NCBI GenBank assembly: GCA_905221605.1
Contig: CAJNDS010000305.1
Coordinates: 46,001-110,000 of the forward strand
DNA: 64,000 bases
Origin: Symbiodinium natans
Taxonomy: Eukaryota; Sar; Dinophyceae; Suessiales; Symbiodiniaceae
Direction of reading: 5' to 3'
The position numbers were made by a program, and so were the translations under genes. Positions 8,738 to 17,953 of this stretch are shown here, in pieces; positions within the stretch are counted from its first letter, which is position 1; every line of letters begins with the position of its first letter. The notes beneath the pieces are model-generated. The model did not search any database and was not told the origin of the DNA. It saw nothing but the letters and a program-made list of their open reading frames with translations.

Positions 8738-9565
8738 ATGGCCCAGCTCGGGATGCCGCTCCTAGATGCCCCGCCCGGCCTCGAGGCGGTGAGCCCCGAA
8801 GCCACCGCGGCACTGCGAGCGCTCGCCTGGCTGCGCTGCGTGGCGGCCACGAGCGCAACGTCGGCCTGGGCCCAGTCGCACGACGCAGGGGCTGGCATGG
8901 AGGAGAAGAACAAGGCAAGGCCTCACAGACTGCAGCAAGCCCTGAAGTGTCAAGAAGGCCCGAAGATCCCAGACCCCCCAAAACCCCACACCTCCGTAGC
9001 AGGCTCGCGTGGCGCGGTTCACGATGCCACTGACACCCGGTTTGCTGCCAGACTCCAACCCACACACCATGGAGGTGGAGCGAATTGGGGGGGGGGAGAG
9101 GCCAGGTCAACCGGCAACGGGGCAGCGCAGGTGGACAGAAGAAGGGCTTGCGTTCGCGACTACCAGTTCCTCCCGCATCCAGACCTGCTCAAGGCTTTTG
9201 ACTTCGTGCCGAAGCTCTATGGGCGAGGCGGTGTCAACATGAAGAAGATCGTGGACCAGTGTGAGGGCAAGGTCCGTTTGCGTGGGCGCGGCAGCCGGCA
9301 TCTTGAGTTTGGCGGTCTCGAGGCTCGGATGAAGTTGAAGCTCTACTTGAGCTGTACGACGCAGGAGAGTCTTGAGATGTGTCACCAGATGGTGCTCGGT
9401 CTTTTAGAGCGCTTGGAATCCGAGTTCAGAAGCTTCTGTCGGAACGACACAGGCATCGAGCTTATCCGTAAGCACGGGGCCTTTTCGAAACTTTTTGTGT
9501 GCTCCAAGGCGAGGGGCCGAGGGGTGGGCCGCAAAGCCCAGGCACCGCCCAAGGAGGTCCTTTAG
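8738..9565 (+). CDS. KH-domain RNA-binding protein
   Basis: A single uninterrupted frame. The frame is also open upstream to 8630 without an ATG, so the first ATG (8738, context AAAGATGG) is chosen, giving 275 residues. Near the start is MPLLDAPPGLEAV; the PPGLE motif recurs in dinoflagellate proteins. Residues about 150-230 from this Met form a type I KH domain. FDFVPKLYGRGGVNMKKI carries the GxxG loop (GRGG at 9221-9232), followed by VRLRGRGSRHLEF as the next strand and a helix rich in Leu/Glu (QESLEMCHQMVLGLLERL). KH domains bind single-stranded RNA or DNA through the GxxG loop. The middle (about residues 60-125) is Pro/Gly/His-rich and probably disordered. It is the only long intact ORF with a conserved domain here. 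It lacks introns, which could mean a retroposed copy. Family J and B elements follow at 9591 and 9745. Confidence 0.8.
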   Translation: MAQLGMPLLDAPPGLEAVSPEATAALRALAWLRCVAATSATSAWAQSHDAGAGMEEKNKARPHRLQQALKCQEGPKIPDPPKPHTSVAGSRGAVHDATDTRFAARLQPTHHGGGANWGGGEARSTGNGAAQVDRRRACVRDYQFLPHPDLLKAFDFVPKLYGRGGVNMKKIVDQCEGKVRLRGRGSRHLEFGGLEARMKLKLYLSCTTQESLEMCHQMVLGLLERLESEFRSFCRNDTGIELIRKHGAFSKLFVCSKARGRGVGRKAQAPPKEVL

Positions 9566-9590
9566 AGTTCTACATGAGTTCTACAAAAGG

Positions 9591-9705
9591 GGTCGGAATA
9601 ATTTAGTTACTTAATTAATTTAACAGTGTTTCCTTAGGGCCCCTTTTTATAAGTATACTCGAATAACCCCCCAACAACCCTCCTCGAATTTATTCAGGCC
9701 CCTAT
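9591..9705. mobile_element. Family J inverted-repeat element, copy 1
   Basis: The ends GGGGTCGGAATAA and TTATTCAGGCCCC are imperfect inverted repeats. The inner words TTTCCTTAGGGCCCC and ATAACCCCCCAACAA recur in the copy at 15271. It starts 26 bp after the KH stop codon and may lie in its 3' UTR. Confidence 0.6.
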
Positions 9706-9744
9706 AGTAGATCTGGAGCCAGGTGAACTATCTTGCATCACTGC

Positions 9745-9908
9745 ACTTGGAGGTTCAAGGAAGGGTACCCCTAAGGGTCCATGGACTTTTAGGGTACTTT
9801 TAACCCAATTATAACTGCACTTCGAAGCCCTCTAAGTCCCCTAAGTAGGTGATAAGTACAGTTATAATCGGGGCTATATAGATCATCATGAACCTCCAAG
9901 TAGGATTT
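9745..9908. mobile_element. Family B inverted-repeat element, copy 1
   Basis: The left end CACTTGGAGGTTCAAGG and right end CATGAACCTCCAAGTAG are inverted. Inner words are CCCCTAAGTAGGTGATAAGTACAG and its partners. A fragment of family A (CCCCTAAGGGTCCATGGAC) is inserted at 9776-9796. Confidence 0.65.
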
Positions 9909-9941
9909 AGGAGGTTAGAGGTTTGCAGTTTAGGGCTTAGG

Positions 9942-10150
9942 GGTGTTCAGGAAGACGCTTGGGGGACCCTTGGGAAGGCTGAGCAGCTGGACATTTTTCT
10001 GGACAATTTTCAGTGTGCGTGATGTAAACCAAATGACGGAGCAGGCTTGCTTGCCGACCTTTAACTCTTATAAAGGAAACCTAAGAGGGTTTATCGTCCA
10101 TATGCCCGCAATGCGGATCCCACGGGGATGCATAGGGCTTATGATACCCT
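9942..10150 (+). CDS. Open coding-like island, unknown product
   Basis: The frame is open for about 69 codons (RKTLGGPLGRLSSWTFFW, later FNSYKGNLRGFIVHMP). An alternative acceptor, CAATTTTCAG, lies near 10010. No family is recognised. Telomere-type words follow from 10148. Confidence 0.3.
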
Positions 10151-10301
10151 GAACCCTAAGCCCTAAACCCTGAACCTGAACCCTAAACCCTAAGCCCCAA
10201 GCCCTCCTGAACCTTATAAGCGCCCTCCTGAACCTTAAGTAGGGGAGAGTCTAGGGTTTGGGGTTTAGGGTTTAGGGTGTAGGGTTCAGGGTTTAGGGTT
10301 T

Positions 10302-10427
10302 AGCGCAAACTCAACGGCAAGCACGCTTGCCCAGGGAGCACCACTAGTGCACGCGTGCTTTGACAAAACGGCTGAGCTGAGCGGTCACATGTGGCGGCAC
10401 AGATTTGGAGAGCCTGCGGCTCACTGA
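10302..10427 (+). CDS. Coding-like terminal island
   Basis: Open from the telomere-type tract to a stop at 10425-10427. Reads in part VHACFDKTAELSGHMWRHRF, with protein-like composition. No family recognised. Confidence 0.35.
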   Translation, partial: SANSTASTLAQGAPLVHACFDKTAELSGHMWRHRFGEPAAH

Positions 10428-10506
10428 CATGGCTGTCAGCTACTTACAACCCTAAAACCTAAACCCTTAACCCTTAACGCTGAAGCCCTAAACCTGAAGC
10501 CCTAAA

Positions 10507-11669
10507 CCCTAATCCCTACACCATCCCTTTCTGAATCCTTGCGGACAAGTTTTTTGGGTTAAGGGCTTCGTCGCCCTTAAACCGAAACCTTCAACCCAAA
10601 GTGCCCCACCAAAACACGTAAGGTTCCACAAGTGACCCTACGGTACATGTAGCCCGCGAGGCACATGGTTTAGCCGTTTATAAGTCTCAGAGTTTATGAA
10701 TCCTATGGACCGTAAACTGGAGTTTAAGAATTTAAGTCTAAACCCTAAACCTAAACCCTAAACCCTAAACCCTAAACCCTGGAGTTTAAGGTTTAGGGTT
10801 GCGGCTTGCTAGTGTGGACACTGCAGCACCCTACAAACGTTCCCGGTGCAGCTGGATAACATCCGGGCTCAGAAGCACTGGGCAGGGGTCGCTGCCGCTT
10901 GTCTATGTACCATTACTGGACTCGATTTCATGGTGTCGGCATACTTGCACTATAGGAACACAACACAGTGAAATGCAAAACGTACTTTGTACGGCTACAG
11001 CATCTAGAAGAGCATAGGGCGGGATCTGGATTCTTAGGTAGGCAGATAAGTTCCAAGACGTAGCTGCAACATTGTCGACACCGAGTCTTGCAGGAAGTGT
11101 CGCAAGGTCTAGAGCTTTCGCAATAAGTTTTGCGAGAGAGCACCTCGCACATGGTCTTCGCAAGACCCCTGCTTTCCACGCAGTCTCTCAAAAGCATGTC
11201 CTATAGGCGTCGGAAATAGGCGGCGGAGTAGTTACTAACCGTTTTCCCTTATGGCCCCTCTATACTTCTGCCAGAATACTCCCCCCCCCCCCCCCTTTGT
11301 TCTTAACGCCCATATAGTGCCCGAGCTCCAAGCGACAATAAGGTGCGGCAATCTAGTCACGGTCAGTGCGCCTCGTGAGGAGATGTCGGGTGTGACACAC
11401 TGACCCTAAACGCTAAGCCCTAAAGCTACGACCTAAACTTAAAAAGAGATTCAGCCTGGCAAACACTAGGCCCTTTCAATGACATTGCCGGGCTTACCCG
11501 GAATCTCTGCATAGTGAGCATCTGGCACTCCCGCCATCTTAGTTTAGGGTGTGTCTCCTATTTGCTCAAGATCCCTAGACAATCATCCATATATCGCCCG
11601 TACACGGAAGAATATGTTTTAACTCTTTGGGGGTTGTAGTTATTGATGGCTTGCTATTGCCAGCATATC
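10507..11669. repeat. 1.16-kb tandem duplication, copy 1
   Basis: Nearly identical to 11671-12830, with a handful of substitutions (for example near 10789, 11018, 11468, 11550) and a 2-bp indel near 11427. It contains a hairpin TTAAGGGCTTCGTCGCCC near 10559, a CCCTAAA tract at 10740-10780, a degenerate family J stretch (about 11205-11330) with a poly-C run, and a degenerate family F stretch (about 11560-11669). Short frames on both strands (for example 10903-11163 minus) are repeated in both copies. None has a recognised motif, so I call no gene. Confidence 0.9.
10717..10790 (-). repeat. CCCTAAA tract with 12-bp flanking duplication
   Basis: CTGGAGTTTAAG occurs at 10717-10728 and 10779-10790 on either side of about six CCCTAAA units. 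The same arrangement is present in the second copy of the tandem duplication (about 11881-11954, one substitution). Confidence 0.65.
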
Positions 11670-11670
11670 A

Positions 11671-12830
11671 CCCTAATCCCTACACCATCCCTTTCTGAAT
11701 CCTTGCGGACAAGTTTTTTGGGTTAAGGGCTTCGTCGCCCTTAAACCGAAACCTTCAACCCAAAGTGCCCCACCAAAACACGTAAGGTTCCACAAGTGAC
11801 CCTACGGTACATGTAGCCCGCGAGGCACATGGTTTAGCCGTTTATAAGTCTCAGAGTTTATGAATCCTATGGACCGTAAACTGGAGTTTAAGAATTTAAG
11901 TCTAAACCCTAAACCTAAACCCTAAACCCTAAACCCTAAACCCTGGAGTTTGAGGTTTAGGGTTGCGGCTTGCTAGTGTGGACACTGCAGCACCCTACAA
12001 ACGTTCCCGGTGCAGCTGGATAACATCCGGGCTCAGAAGCACTGGGCAGGGGTCGCTGCCGCTTGTCTATGTACCATTACTGGACTCGATTTCATGGTGT
12101 CGGCATACTTGCACTATAGGAACACAACACAGTGAAATGCAAAACGTACTTTGTACGGTTACAGCATCTAGAAGAGCATAGGGCGGGATCTGGATTCTTA
12201 GGTAGGCAGATAAGTTCCAAGACGTAGCTGCAACATTGTCGACACCGAGTCTTGCAGGAAGTGTCGCAAGGTCTAGAGCTTTCGCAATAAGTTTTGCGAG
12301 AGAGCACCTCGCACATGGTCTTCGCAAGACCCCTGCTTTCCACGCAGTCTCTCAAAAGCATGTCCTATAGGCGTCGGAAATAGGCGGCGGAGTAGTTACT
12401 AACCGTTTTCCCTTATGGCCCCTCTATACTTCTGCCAGAATACTCCCCCCCCCCCCCCTTTGTTCTTAACGCCCATATAGTGCCCGAGCTCCAAGCGACA
12501 ATAAGGTGCGGCAATCTAGTCACGGTCAGTGCGCCTCGTGAGGAGATGTCGGGTGTGACACACTGACCCTAAACGCTAAGCCCTAAAGCTGACCTAAACT
12601 TAAAAAGAGATTCAGCCTGGCAAACACCAGACCCTTTCAATGACATTGCCGGGCTTACCCGGAATCTCTGCATAGTGAGCATCTGGCACTCCCGCCATCT
12701 TAGTTTAGGGTTTGTCTCCTATTTGCTCAAGATCCCTAGACAATCATCCATATATCGCCCGTACACGGAAGAATATGTTTTAACTCTTTGGGGGTTGTAG
12801 TTATTGATGGCTTGCTATTGCCAGCATATC
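11671..12830. repeat. 1.16-kb tandem duplication, copy 2
   Basis: Direct repeat of 10507-11669 in the same orientation, starting CCCTAATCCCTACACC and ending GCCAGCATATC. The few differences indicate a recent event. Confidence 0.9.
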
Positions 12831-13491
12831 CTTTGAGGATCAGGGCTTGTCAGTCCCAACATGTTGTTTCAAGATTCAGCGTTTGTCCGTTTTTAGGGTT
12901 GAGGGTTTGTGGCAATCCTGCCATCTCTATTTAGGGCTCATGTTCCGTTCAGGTCTTATGATTTGCAACTCCCACTGATGGTTTGGGACATAGCCACAAG
13001 ATAGTACCCTCAACGCTAAACCCTAAACCCTAAACCAGACCCTAAACCCCAAACCCTAAACCCTAAACCCTAAACCCTAAACCCTAAACCCTAAACGTCT
13101 TTGAGAGGATGTTCTTCAGCCCTCGACCCTCGACCCTACCTAATGCCTAGGCGCCAGTCATGGCTAGGAGACTGCAGAGAATTCAGATCACAGCTGTGAT
13201 GGCAGAGAGCAAAAGAGGTTTCGGGTTCAGGGTTCAGGGTTCAGGGTTCAGGGTTCAGGGTTCAGGCTTTAGGGTTTAGGGTTTAGGGTTTAGGGTTTAG
13301 GGTTTAGGGTTCAGGGTTCAGGGTTCAGGGTTTAGGGTTTAGGGCTTAGAGTTTAGGGTTTAGGGTTTAGCTCCAAGGGTATCACAGATCATTTGCATGA
13401 CGTATCGGCCCCAAACCCGAAGTCCCTCAAAAGGGTACACACCTCATATTCGGAACCCCACCCTCCCTCCCCGTCCCCACACGCAGCCCTA
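12831..13491. other. Unique DNA plus TTCAGGG/TTTAGGG tracts
   Basis: An open island at 13153-13216 (MARRLQRIQITAVMAESK) lies between a CCCTAAA tract (13015-13096) and a GGGTTCA/GGGTTTA tract (13214-13372). No other gene is seen. Confidence 0.5.
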
Positions 13492-13576
13492 CCCTAAGGG
13501 CCCATGTACCTAAATAGGGAATACTTGAGCCTTCACAAGCACCTCATATATAGGGACTTTGGGGGCCCAAGTATAC
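13492..13576. mobile_element. Family A element truncated by a telomere-type tract
   Basis: The left end CCCTAAGGGCCCATGTACC and centre match 5405-5513. The right inverted repeat is missing and is replaced at about 13577 by TTTAGGG repeats. Confidence 0.65.
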
Positions 13577-13731
13577 GGTTTAGGGTAGGGTTTAGGGTTT
13601 AGGGTTTAGGGTTTAGGGTTTAGGGTTTAGGGTTTAGGGTTTAGGGTTTAGGGTTTAGGGTTTAGGGTTTAGGGTTTAGGGTTTAGGGTTTAGGGTTTAG
13701 GGTTTAGGGTTTAGGGTTTAGGGTTTAGGGC
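13577..13731 (+). repeat. Long near-perfect TTTAGGG tract
   Basis: Over twenty consecutive TTTAGGG units, one of the purest tracts in the window. It starts within a family A element and ends in a short island (13732-13850) with an acceptor-like CTTTCAG. Confidence 0.9.
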
Positions 13732-14370
13732 TAGTCGCTGCACATTGCTTTCAGACGGAAGGGAGCAACCAAACATCAGGATTTGGGGGGCTTGGGGGTT
13801 GGACAAGGGCTTAAACGCACTTATCTCTCACAGAGAAGGAGGTAGAGGGTTTATAGGGGTTAGGGTTTGGGGTTTAGGGTTTGGGGTTTAGGGTTTTGGG
13901 ATTGAGGGTCTGTAGTAGCGGCGACCCTAAACCCTAAGCCCTAAACCCTAAGACCCTTTCACAGGGTATAAGAGACTTGCCATAGGTTTCGGGTGTCTGT
14001 TGGATCCAGATCGTCGAACTCGGAAAGATCCGGAATTACTTTCATGCAGAGGGTTTAGGGTTTGGGGTTTAGGGTTTCCGAAATTCGGGGGCTCTTCCTG
14101 GGGTGCTCATTATCAGGTAATCCTACTATTTGGGGTCTATGTGTGAGGGGTCCCTTATTTTCGTAAACGACGATATCAAGCCGCGTGGCCCTTCTGGATC
14201 AACCTGGATAGAGTACGCTTGCACAAATAAAGTCATCTCAATATACCTTTTGCGCTGCGCAACCTTTGCTTGCACACAGTTTGTTTGTTTTTTTTTTGTC
14301 TTTTTCCCGCGAAGGCTATGGCTCAAAACCAGGCTGGTCTAGATTTGAACGCAGGGGGGACTCCGCCAAG

Positions 14371-14714
14371 ATGAAGACGTCGTTGTTCGCAGGTCTCGTG
14401 CTGCTCAGCGTATACGGGCTGGAAGCAGTGCTTGCTGACGATCTGGGATTGAGAGCGGTCGTTGCCAGGCAGGATATAGAGTACTTGCAGCGTTGGTATG
14501 CGCGGGCCACTGACTTGATAGGAACGAACATCCCGGCCAAAGTCGAAGAGGGCCGAACGATTTATCAGCGCATCTTCACCTCGGAAGTCAGGATCTCTGC
14601 AGGTGACCCGGACACAGGTCGGGAGTTTGTTGCGGTGGGACCGGATCAGTGGGCCGACGTCGTGGCAGGTGCCTTGGCCGTCTTTGATTCGACCCAGCAT
14701 TTGTTGGGCACTCA
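14371..14714 (+). CDS. SnoaL-like (NTF2-fold) secreted protein, exon 1
   Basis: The start ATG is in context GCCAAGATGAAG. A signal peptide follows (MKTSLFAGLVLLSVYGLEAV, then LADD), so the product probably enters the secretory pathway. The mature part begins a SnoaL-like domain: DIEYLQRWYARATDLI forms helix 1, IYQRIFTSEVRISAG is the 'LFT.DA.....G' strand, and FDSTQHLLGTQI is the conserved 'T.H.LGN' segment. SnoaL-like proteins are cone-shaped alpha+beta barrels that serve as cyclases, hydratases or dehydratases, or as binding domains; the substrate cannot be inferred. The exon ends at 14714, and excising 14715-14845 continues the frame exactly. Total length with exons 2 and 3 is 187 residues, about right for the family plus a signal peptide. 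Confidence 0.85.
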
Positions 14715-14845
14715 GATTCTTAGTAGCTGAAAGAGCACACTTTACACTTCTTGGGATACGATAATCCCCTATAGAACTGAAAGTGTACACATGTTTTTTT
14801 TTTTTTTTGGGGGGGGGGGGGGGGCTTATGAACTCAGCAACTAAG
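14715..14845 (+). mobile_element. Introner element 1 in the SnoaL-like gene (family S ends)
   Basis: The element CTTAGTAGCTG...CAGCAACTAAG has inverted termini and is flanked by GATT on both sides (14715-14718, 14846-14849). An intron from 14715 to 14845 starts GA and ends AG. Its removal gives GTQI-VELESLPDAQG in frame. The interior holds an inverted pair around 14733-14750 / 14776-14790 and a poly-T/poly-G run (14794-14824). Confidence 0.85.
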
Positions 14846-14950
14846 GATTGTAGAACTCGAGAGCTTGCCCGATGCGCAGGGCCTGGGAGGCCGAGCCAAC
14901 ATGGCGAGCTACTTACAGGCCTGGCACCATGATCCCAATCGCGTGATCGA
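14846..14950 (+). CDS. SnoaL-like protein, exon 2
   Basis: Reads VELESLPDAQGLGGRANM then ASYLQAWHHDPNRVIE. The 'A..SYLQAWH' segment is the signature central strand of SnoaL-like domains. Length is 105 bp, so phase is preserved between the two introners. Confidence 0.85.
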
Positions 14951-15060
14951 GATACCTAGTAGTAGAGTAGGTAACCTTTATAACCTTTTTTTGGGTAGTA
15001 TGATTCCCTTATACTCCCAAAGGCTAACCTTGAATTCTGCCAGGTTGCTGGACAACTAAG
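14951..15060 (+). mobile_element. Introner element 2 in the SnoaL-like gene (family S)
   Basis: The element CCTAGTAGTAGAGTAGG...TTGCTGGACAACTAAG is flanked by GATA on both sides (14951-14954, 15061-15064). A GA..AG intron of 110 bp is removed to give RVIEIYLGTYYSKV. AGAGTAGGTAACCTTTA at its left and CCCAAAGGCTAACCTT in its middle recur at 57388 and 55847. Confidence 0.85.
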
Positions 15061-15175
15061 GATATATCTGGGGACTTACTACAGCAAGGTCAGCTACACC
15101 GAGGGTATTGGCTGGCAGATCTATGACATGCGCCTGGAGAAAGTGGCCGGTGAGGTGATGGATAAGCGCCCCTAG
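15061..15175 (+). CDS. SnoaL-like protein, exon 3 with stop
   Basis: Reads YLGTYYSKVSYTEGIGWQ then IYDMRLEKVAGEVMDKRP and stop. 'LG.YY...V.T..GW.I..MRL' is the C-terminal strand pair of SnoaL-like domains. The stop TAG (15173-15175) is created at the first unit of a TTTAGGG tract, so the natural C-terminus may have lain further on and been cut by the repeat. Confidence 0.85.
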
Positions 15176-15474
15176 GGTTTAGGGTTTAGGGTTTGGGGTT
15201 TAGGGTTTAGGGTTTAGGGTTTAGGGTTTAGGGCGCAACCCTGAAACGCAGAGAGACTATATGAACACTGCAGGGGTCGGAATAATTACTAATGGTATTC
15301 CCTTATGGTCCCTTTGTGACTCTACTACATGAACCCCCCAAAAACCTAGTCTAATTATTAAGGCCCCTATATCCCTAAACCCTAAACCCTAAACCCCTAA
15401 ACCCCTAAACCCTAAACCCTAAACCCTAAACCCTAAACCCTAAACCCTAAACCCTAAACCCTAAACCCTTTGGG
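15176..15474. mobile_element. TTTAGGG tract, then family J element copy 2, then CCCTAAA tract
   Basis: TTTAGGG units lie at 15176-15232. The family J element spans 15271-15370 (GGGTCGGAATAATTA / TAATTATTAAGGCCCC, inverted). CCCTAAA units run from 15372 to 15468. Confidence 0.65.
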
Positions 15475-15604
15475 GGAAGATCTGATGTTCGACCACCCAA
15501 AGAGGCAGAGTGGCCTTTTCGCGGCGACTCCGTAGACAGCGACCGTTACACCTGCCCTTTGTTAAGCGCGAGTACCAAAAAGTCTGGCGCGTCGCGTTTG
15601 CTTG
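15475..15604 (+). CDS. Coding-like island, unknown product
   Basis: A 43-codon frame (GRSDVRPPKEAEWPFRGDSV, then a Ser/Lys-rich end) is open from one telomere-type tract to the next. No family recognised. The neighbouring islands at 15690-15785 (TPQAPLQLQPASRRSSDSM) and 15838-15890 (VVVAESVASKRFAAV) are also open on this strand and could be further exons. Confidence 0.35.
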
Positions 15605-16335
15605 GGGTTTAGGGTTTAGGGTTTAGGGTTTAGGGTTTAGGGTTTAGGGTTTAGGGTTTAGGGTTTAGGGTTTAGGGTACCTTGAACCATGACACCCCTC
15701 AAGCCCCTCTGCAACTGCAACCTGCATCTCGGAGGTCTTCCGATAGCATGCAGTCTCGGTGGAGAAGGCCCGAATGCCGGTGGGGTTTAGGGTTTAGGGT
15801 TTAGGGTTTGGGGTTTAGGGTTTAGGGTTTAGGGGTGGTCGTAGCCGAGTCGGTAGCCTCCAAAAGGTTTGCTGCCGTGTGCTAGGCCTTGAATCCTGAA
15901 CCAAATCTTCGGACTTTCCACACTTCCAAAGAGAAAAAAGTTCCAGGCTCGAAACCCGAAACCCTAAACCCTAAACCCTAGACTCTATACCCTAAACCCT
16001 AAACCTGAAACTCAAAAATCACCCTAAACCCCTAGATCATACTTTCCCCAGAGTCCTCCCCAACTTGTCAAGCTCTGCCACAAGCCCAAGGCTCTAGTTG
16101 GCTTGTGGTCGGTTTCGGGTTTCGGGCTTAGGGTCTAGGATCTGGGGTTTAGGGTTTAGGGTTCAGGGTTCAGGGTTTAGGGTTTAGGGTTTAGGGCTTG
16201 GAGTGTAGGAGCCCCTGGTCTGCGGGAGACGTAGGCAGAGAATGTGATACAGTGCAGGGACCCTCGACACCCTGAGCCCCCAACCCTCGAAACCCTGAGC
16301 CCTAAACCCTAAACCCTAAACCCTAAACCTCCATA
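15605..16335. repeat. Telomere-type tracts between short islands
   Basis: TTTAGGG runs lie at 15606-15678, 15783-15833 and 16143-16198, and CCCTAAA runs at 15958-16026 and 16305-16330. An inverted pair CCACAAGCC/GGCTTGTGG lies at 16079-16109. Confidence 0.75.
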
Positions 16336-16503
16336 GCATGGAAGCCCGCCGCTCAGCGCACGCGAGAGCTGCTTTTGGTTGATTTCAACTTCATTGTGTC
16401 AAGGAGCACGGGCACGGCTGCGATGTTCTACCCAGCATATTATTCTATGCTGGAGTATCACCCGCCGCCCCCAGGCGCTGGTGATCGATGGCAGTGTATG
16501 TGA
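16336..16503 (+). CDS. Coding-like exon, unknown product
   Basis: A 55-codon frame ending in TGA reads in part LLLVDFNFIVSRSTGTAAMF then YPAYYSMLEYHPPPPGAG. The composition is protein-like and it is the longest frame in the island. No family recognised. A second open piece after an acceptor-like GAAACAG (SHYEAAIERVAAYSL, 16600-16650) may be the next exon. Confidence 0.4.
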   Translation, partial: AWKPAAQRTRELLLVDFNFIVSRSTGTAAMFYPAYYSMLEYHPPPPGAGDRWQCM

Positions 16504-16689
16504 GGCGTACGGGGTTTAGGGTTTAGGGTTTTAGCGTTGAAGGGCTTAGATGCAGGTCTCTAAGTTTGGTGCGGGGGAGTTGGCTTGTTGAAACAGGAGC
16601 CACTATGAGGCAGCCATCGAGCGAGTCGCAGCGTACAGTCTGCAACCCTAAACCTCAGACCCTAAGCCCCAACCCCTAAACAGTAGGGG

Positions 16690-17165
16690 TATTTGGAAGC
16701 AGTGTTGACTTTTTTGGTTACTCGAATCTGTAAGGACCAGCTGAAATTAGCAAAATTGCAAGGCTACCAAGTTCAGTATAGAAGCCCTTATAAGCCCTCT
16801 AAGACTCGGAACCCGAGGCCCGCAAGACCATCTGCAACCAAAAGCCCTATGAACTCTAGACCCCTGAGACCCTATAAGCCCATTCAGGGGTATAAGGAGA
16901 CACCCCCTAGAAGGGACCCTGAATCTCATTCCCCGATATAACCCCTATATACATATGTATATATATATATATACATATGTATATACATATATATATATAT
17001 ATACCGTATGTGGTCCCTATATACTTATGTAGCCCCTAAACAACCCCCAAATAACCCCTAAGGACCCGAACCCTAAGGCCCCCAAACTTTCAAATAACTC
17101 TAAACCCTAAACCCTAAACGTCCTTTATAAGGGTCCCTCCTTTAGTCCCTTGAACGCAGGAGATG
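16690..17165. mobile_element. Family K element, copy 2, with AT microsatellite
   Basis: Shares TCCCTATATAC, AGCCCCTAAACAACCCC and GTCCCTCCTTTAGTCCCTTGA landmarks with 3595-3735. A palindromic ATATAC/TATGTATA run lies at 16950-17003. Confidence 0.45.
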
Positions 17166-17890
17166 AAGGAAACACCCCTGTAGGAAGCTTAGGGTTTAGG
17201 GTTTCGGGTTTAGGGTTTAGGGTTTAGGGCCTATCGGGCGTTTAAGGCCCTAAACCCTAAACAACCCGAAGCCCGAAATAGCCCCACACGCCCCAAGTAT
17301 CCCTCGAAGACCTGCTTAAACTCTGAAACATCACGAATATCGGGATCGGAGGAATAGGCAATTGTATTCCGTGAGGGTCCCTGTAGAATTGTTTTTTATA
17401 ATACCACCCCCCCCCCCCCCCACAAAAAAAAGCAAAGCCCTATTCAAAAGGCCCTTATATTGAGCCTTTGGAGAACCAACCCCGGCTTTTCCTCACTCAA
17501 CTCAAGAAACCCCATTACCCTCTAAAACCCTAGCACCCCAAAACCCTAAAAGCCCAAAAACCCAAAACCCTAAAGCCCTAAAACCCGAAAGCCCTGACCC
17601 CAAAACTTTCTGAGCCCTGAAACCCGAAAGCCCCAAAACCCCATCCCTGGACCCTAAACCCAAAACCCTCTTTCCTAAACCCTAAACCCTAAGCCCCCCC
17701 GATTCAGGCTCGAGTTTGGTGAGGGGCCTCTGTCCTTTCCCAGGTGGGGAGGGGAGGGATTGGGAGTCAGGTTTGGGGATCCCTTTCTAAGCTCCAGCTT
17801 CGGGACTTCTCCCTAACCCTAGCCCTAAACCCTAGCCCTAAACCCTAAACCCTAAACCCTAGACCCTAAGTTATGCCACTCAGAACTCAC
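17166..17890. other. Telomere-type words, poly-C run, unclear unique DNA
   Basis: TTTAGGG runs lie at 17190-17230, a C(15)-type run at 17406-17421, and CCCTAAA-like variants (CCCAAAACCC, CCCTAAAAGCC) at 17515-17695 and 17815-17875. No gene is recognised before 17880. Confidence 0.5.
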
Positions 17891-17953
17891 GTCAGGGCTT
17901 GGAGGACTCTGCTGAATAGGAGCCGTCTCCTTGGAGATGGTCGTAGTGTTCAG
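17880..17953 (+). CDS. Coding-like island before a family D element
   Basis: Open frame VMPLRTHVRAWRTLLNRS then RLLGDGRSVQ, ending at GTTCAG. The same GTTCAG follows the element at 18505. Joining the two gives GDGRSVQSLDRCLAFQRG in frame. Confidence 0.4.

Noticed and set aside
8637-9385. Several frames on both strands overlapping the KH gene
   Set aside because: GC-rich coding DNA gives many shadow frames. Only the frame with the GRGG loop and flanking KH strands is conserved.
10903-12361. Minus-strand frames of 86-89 codons in both copies of the tandem duplication
   Set aside because: They are present in both copies simply because the copies are nearly identical, show no motif, and overlap on two frames.
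13577-13731. A true chromosome end
   Set aside because: The tract is flanked by unique DNA on both sides, and many other tracts have the opposite orientation.
14126-14790. Minus-strand frames opposite the SnoaL-like gene
   Set aside because: Antisense shadows of exon 1, whose plus-strand reading has clear family motifs and a signal peptide.
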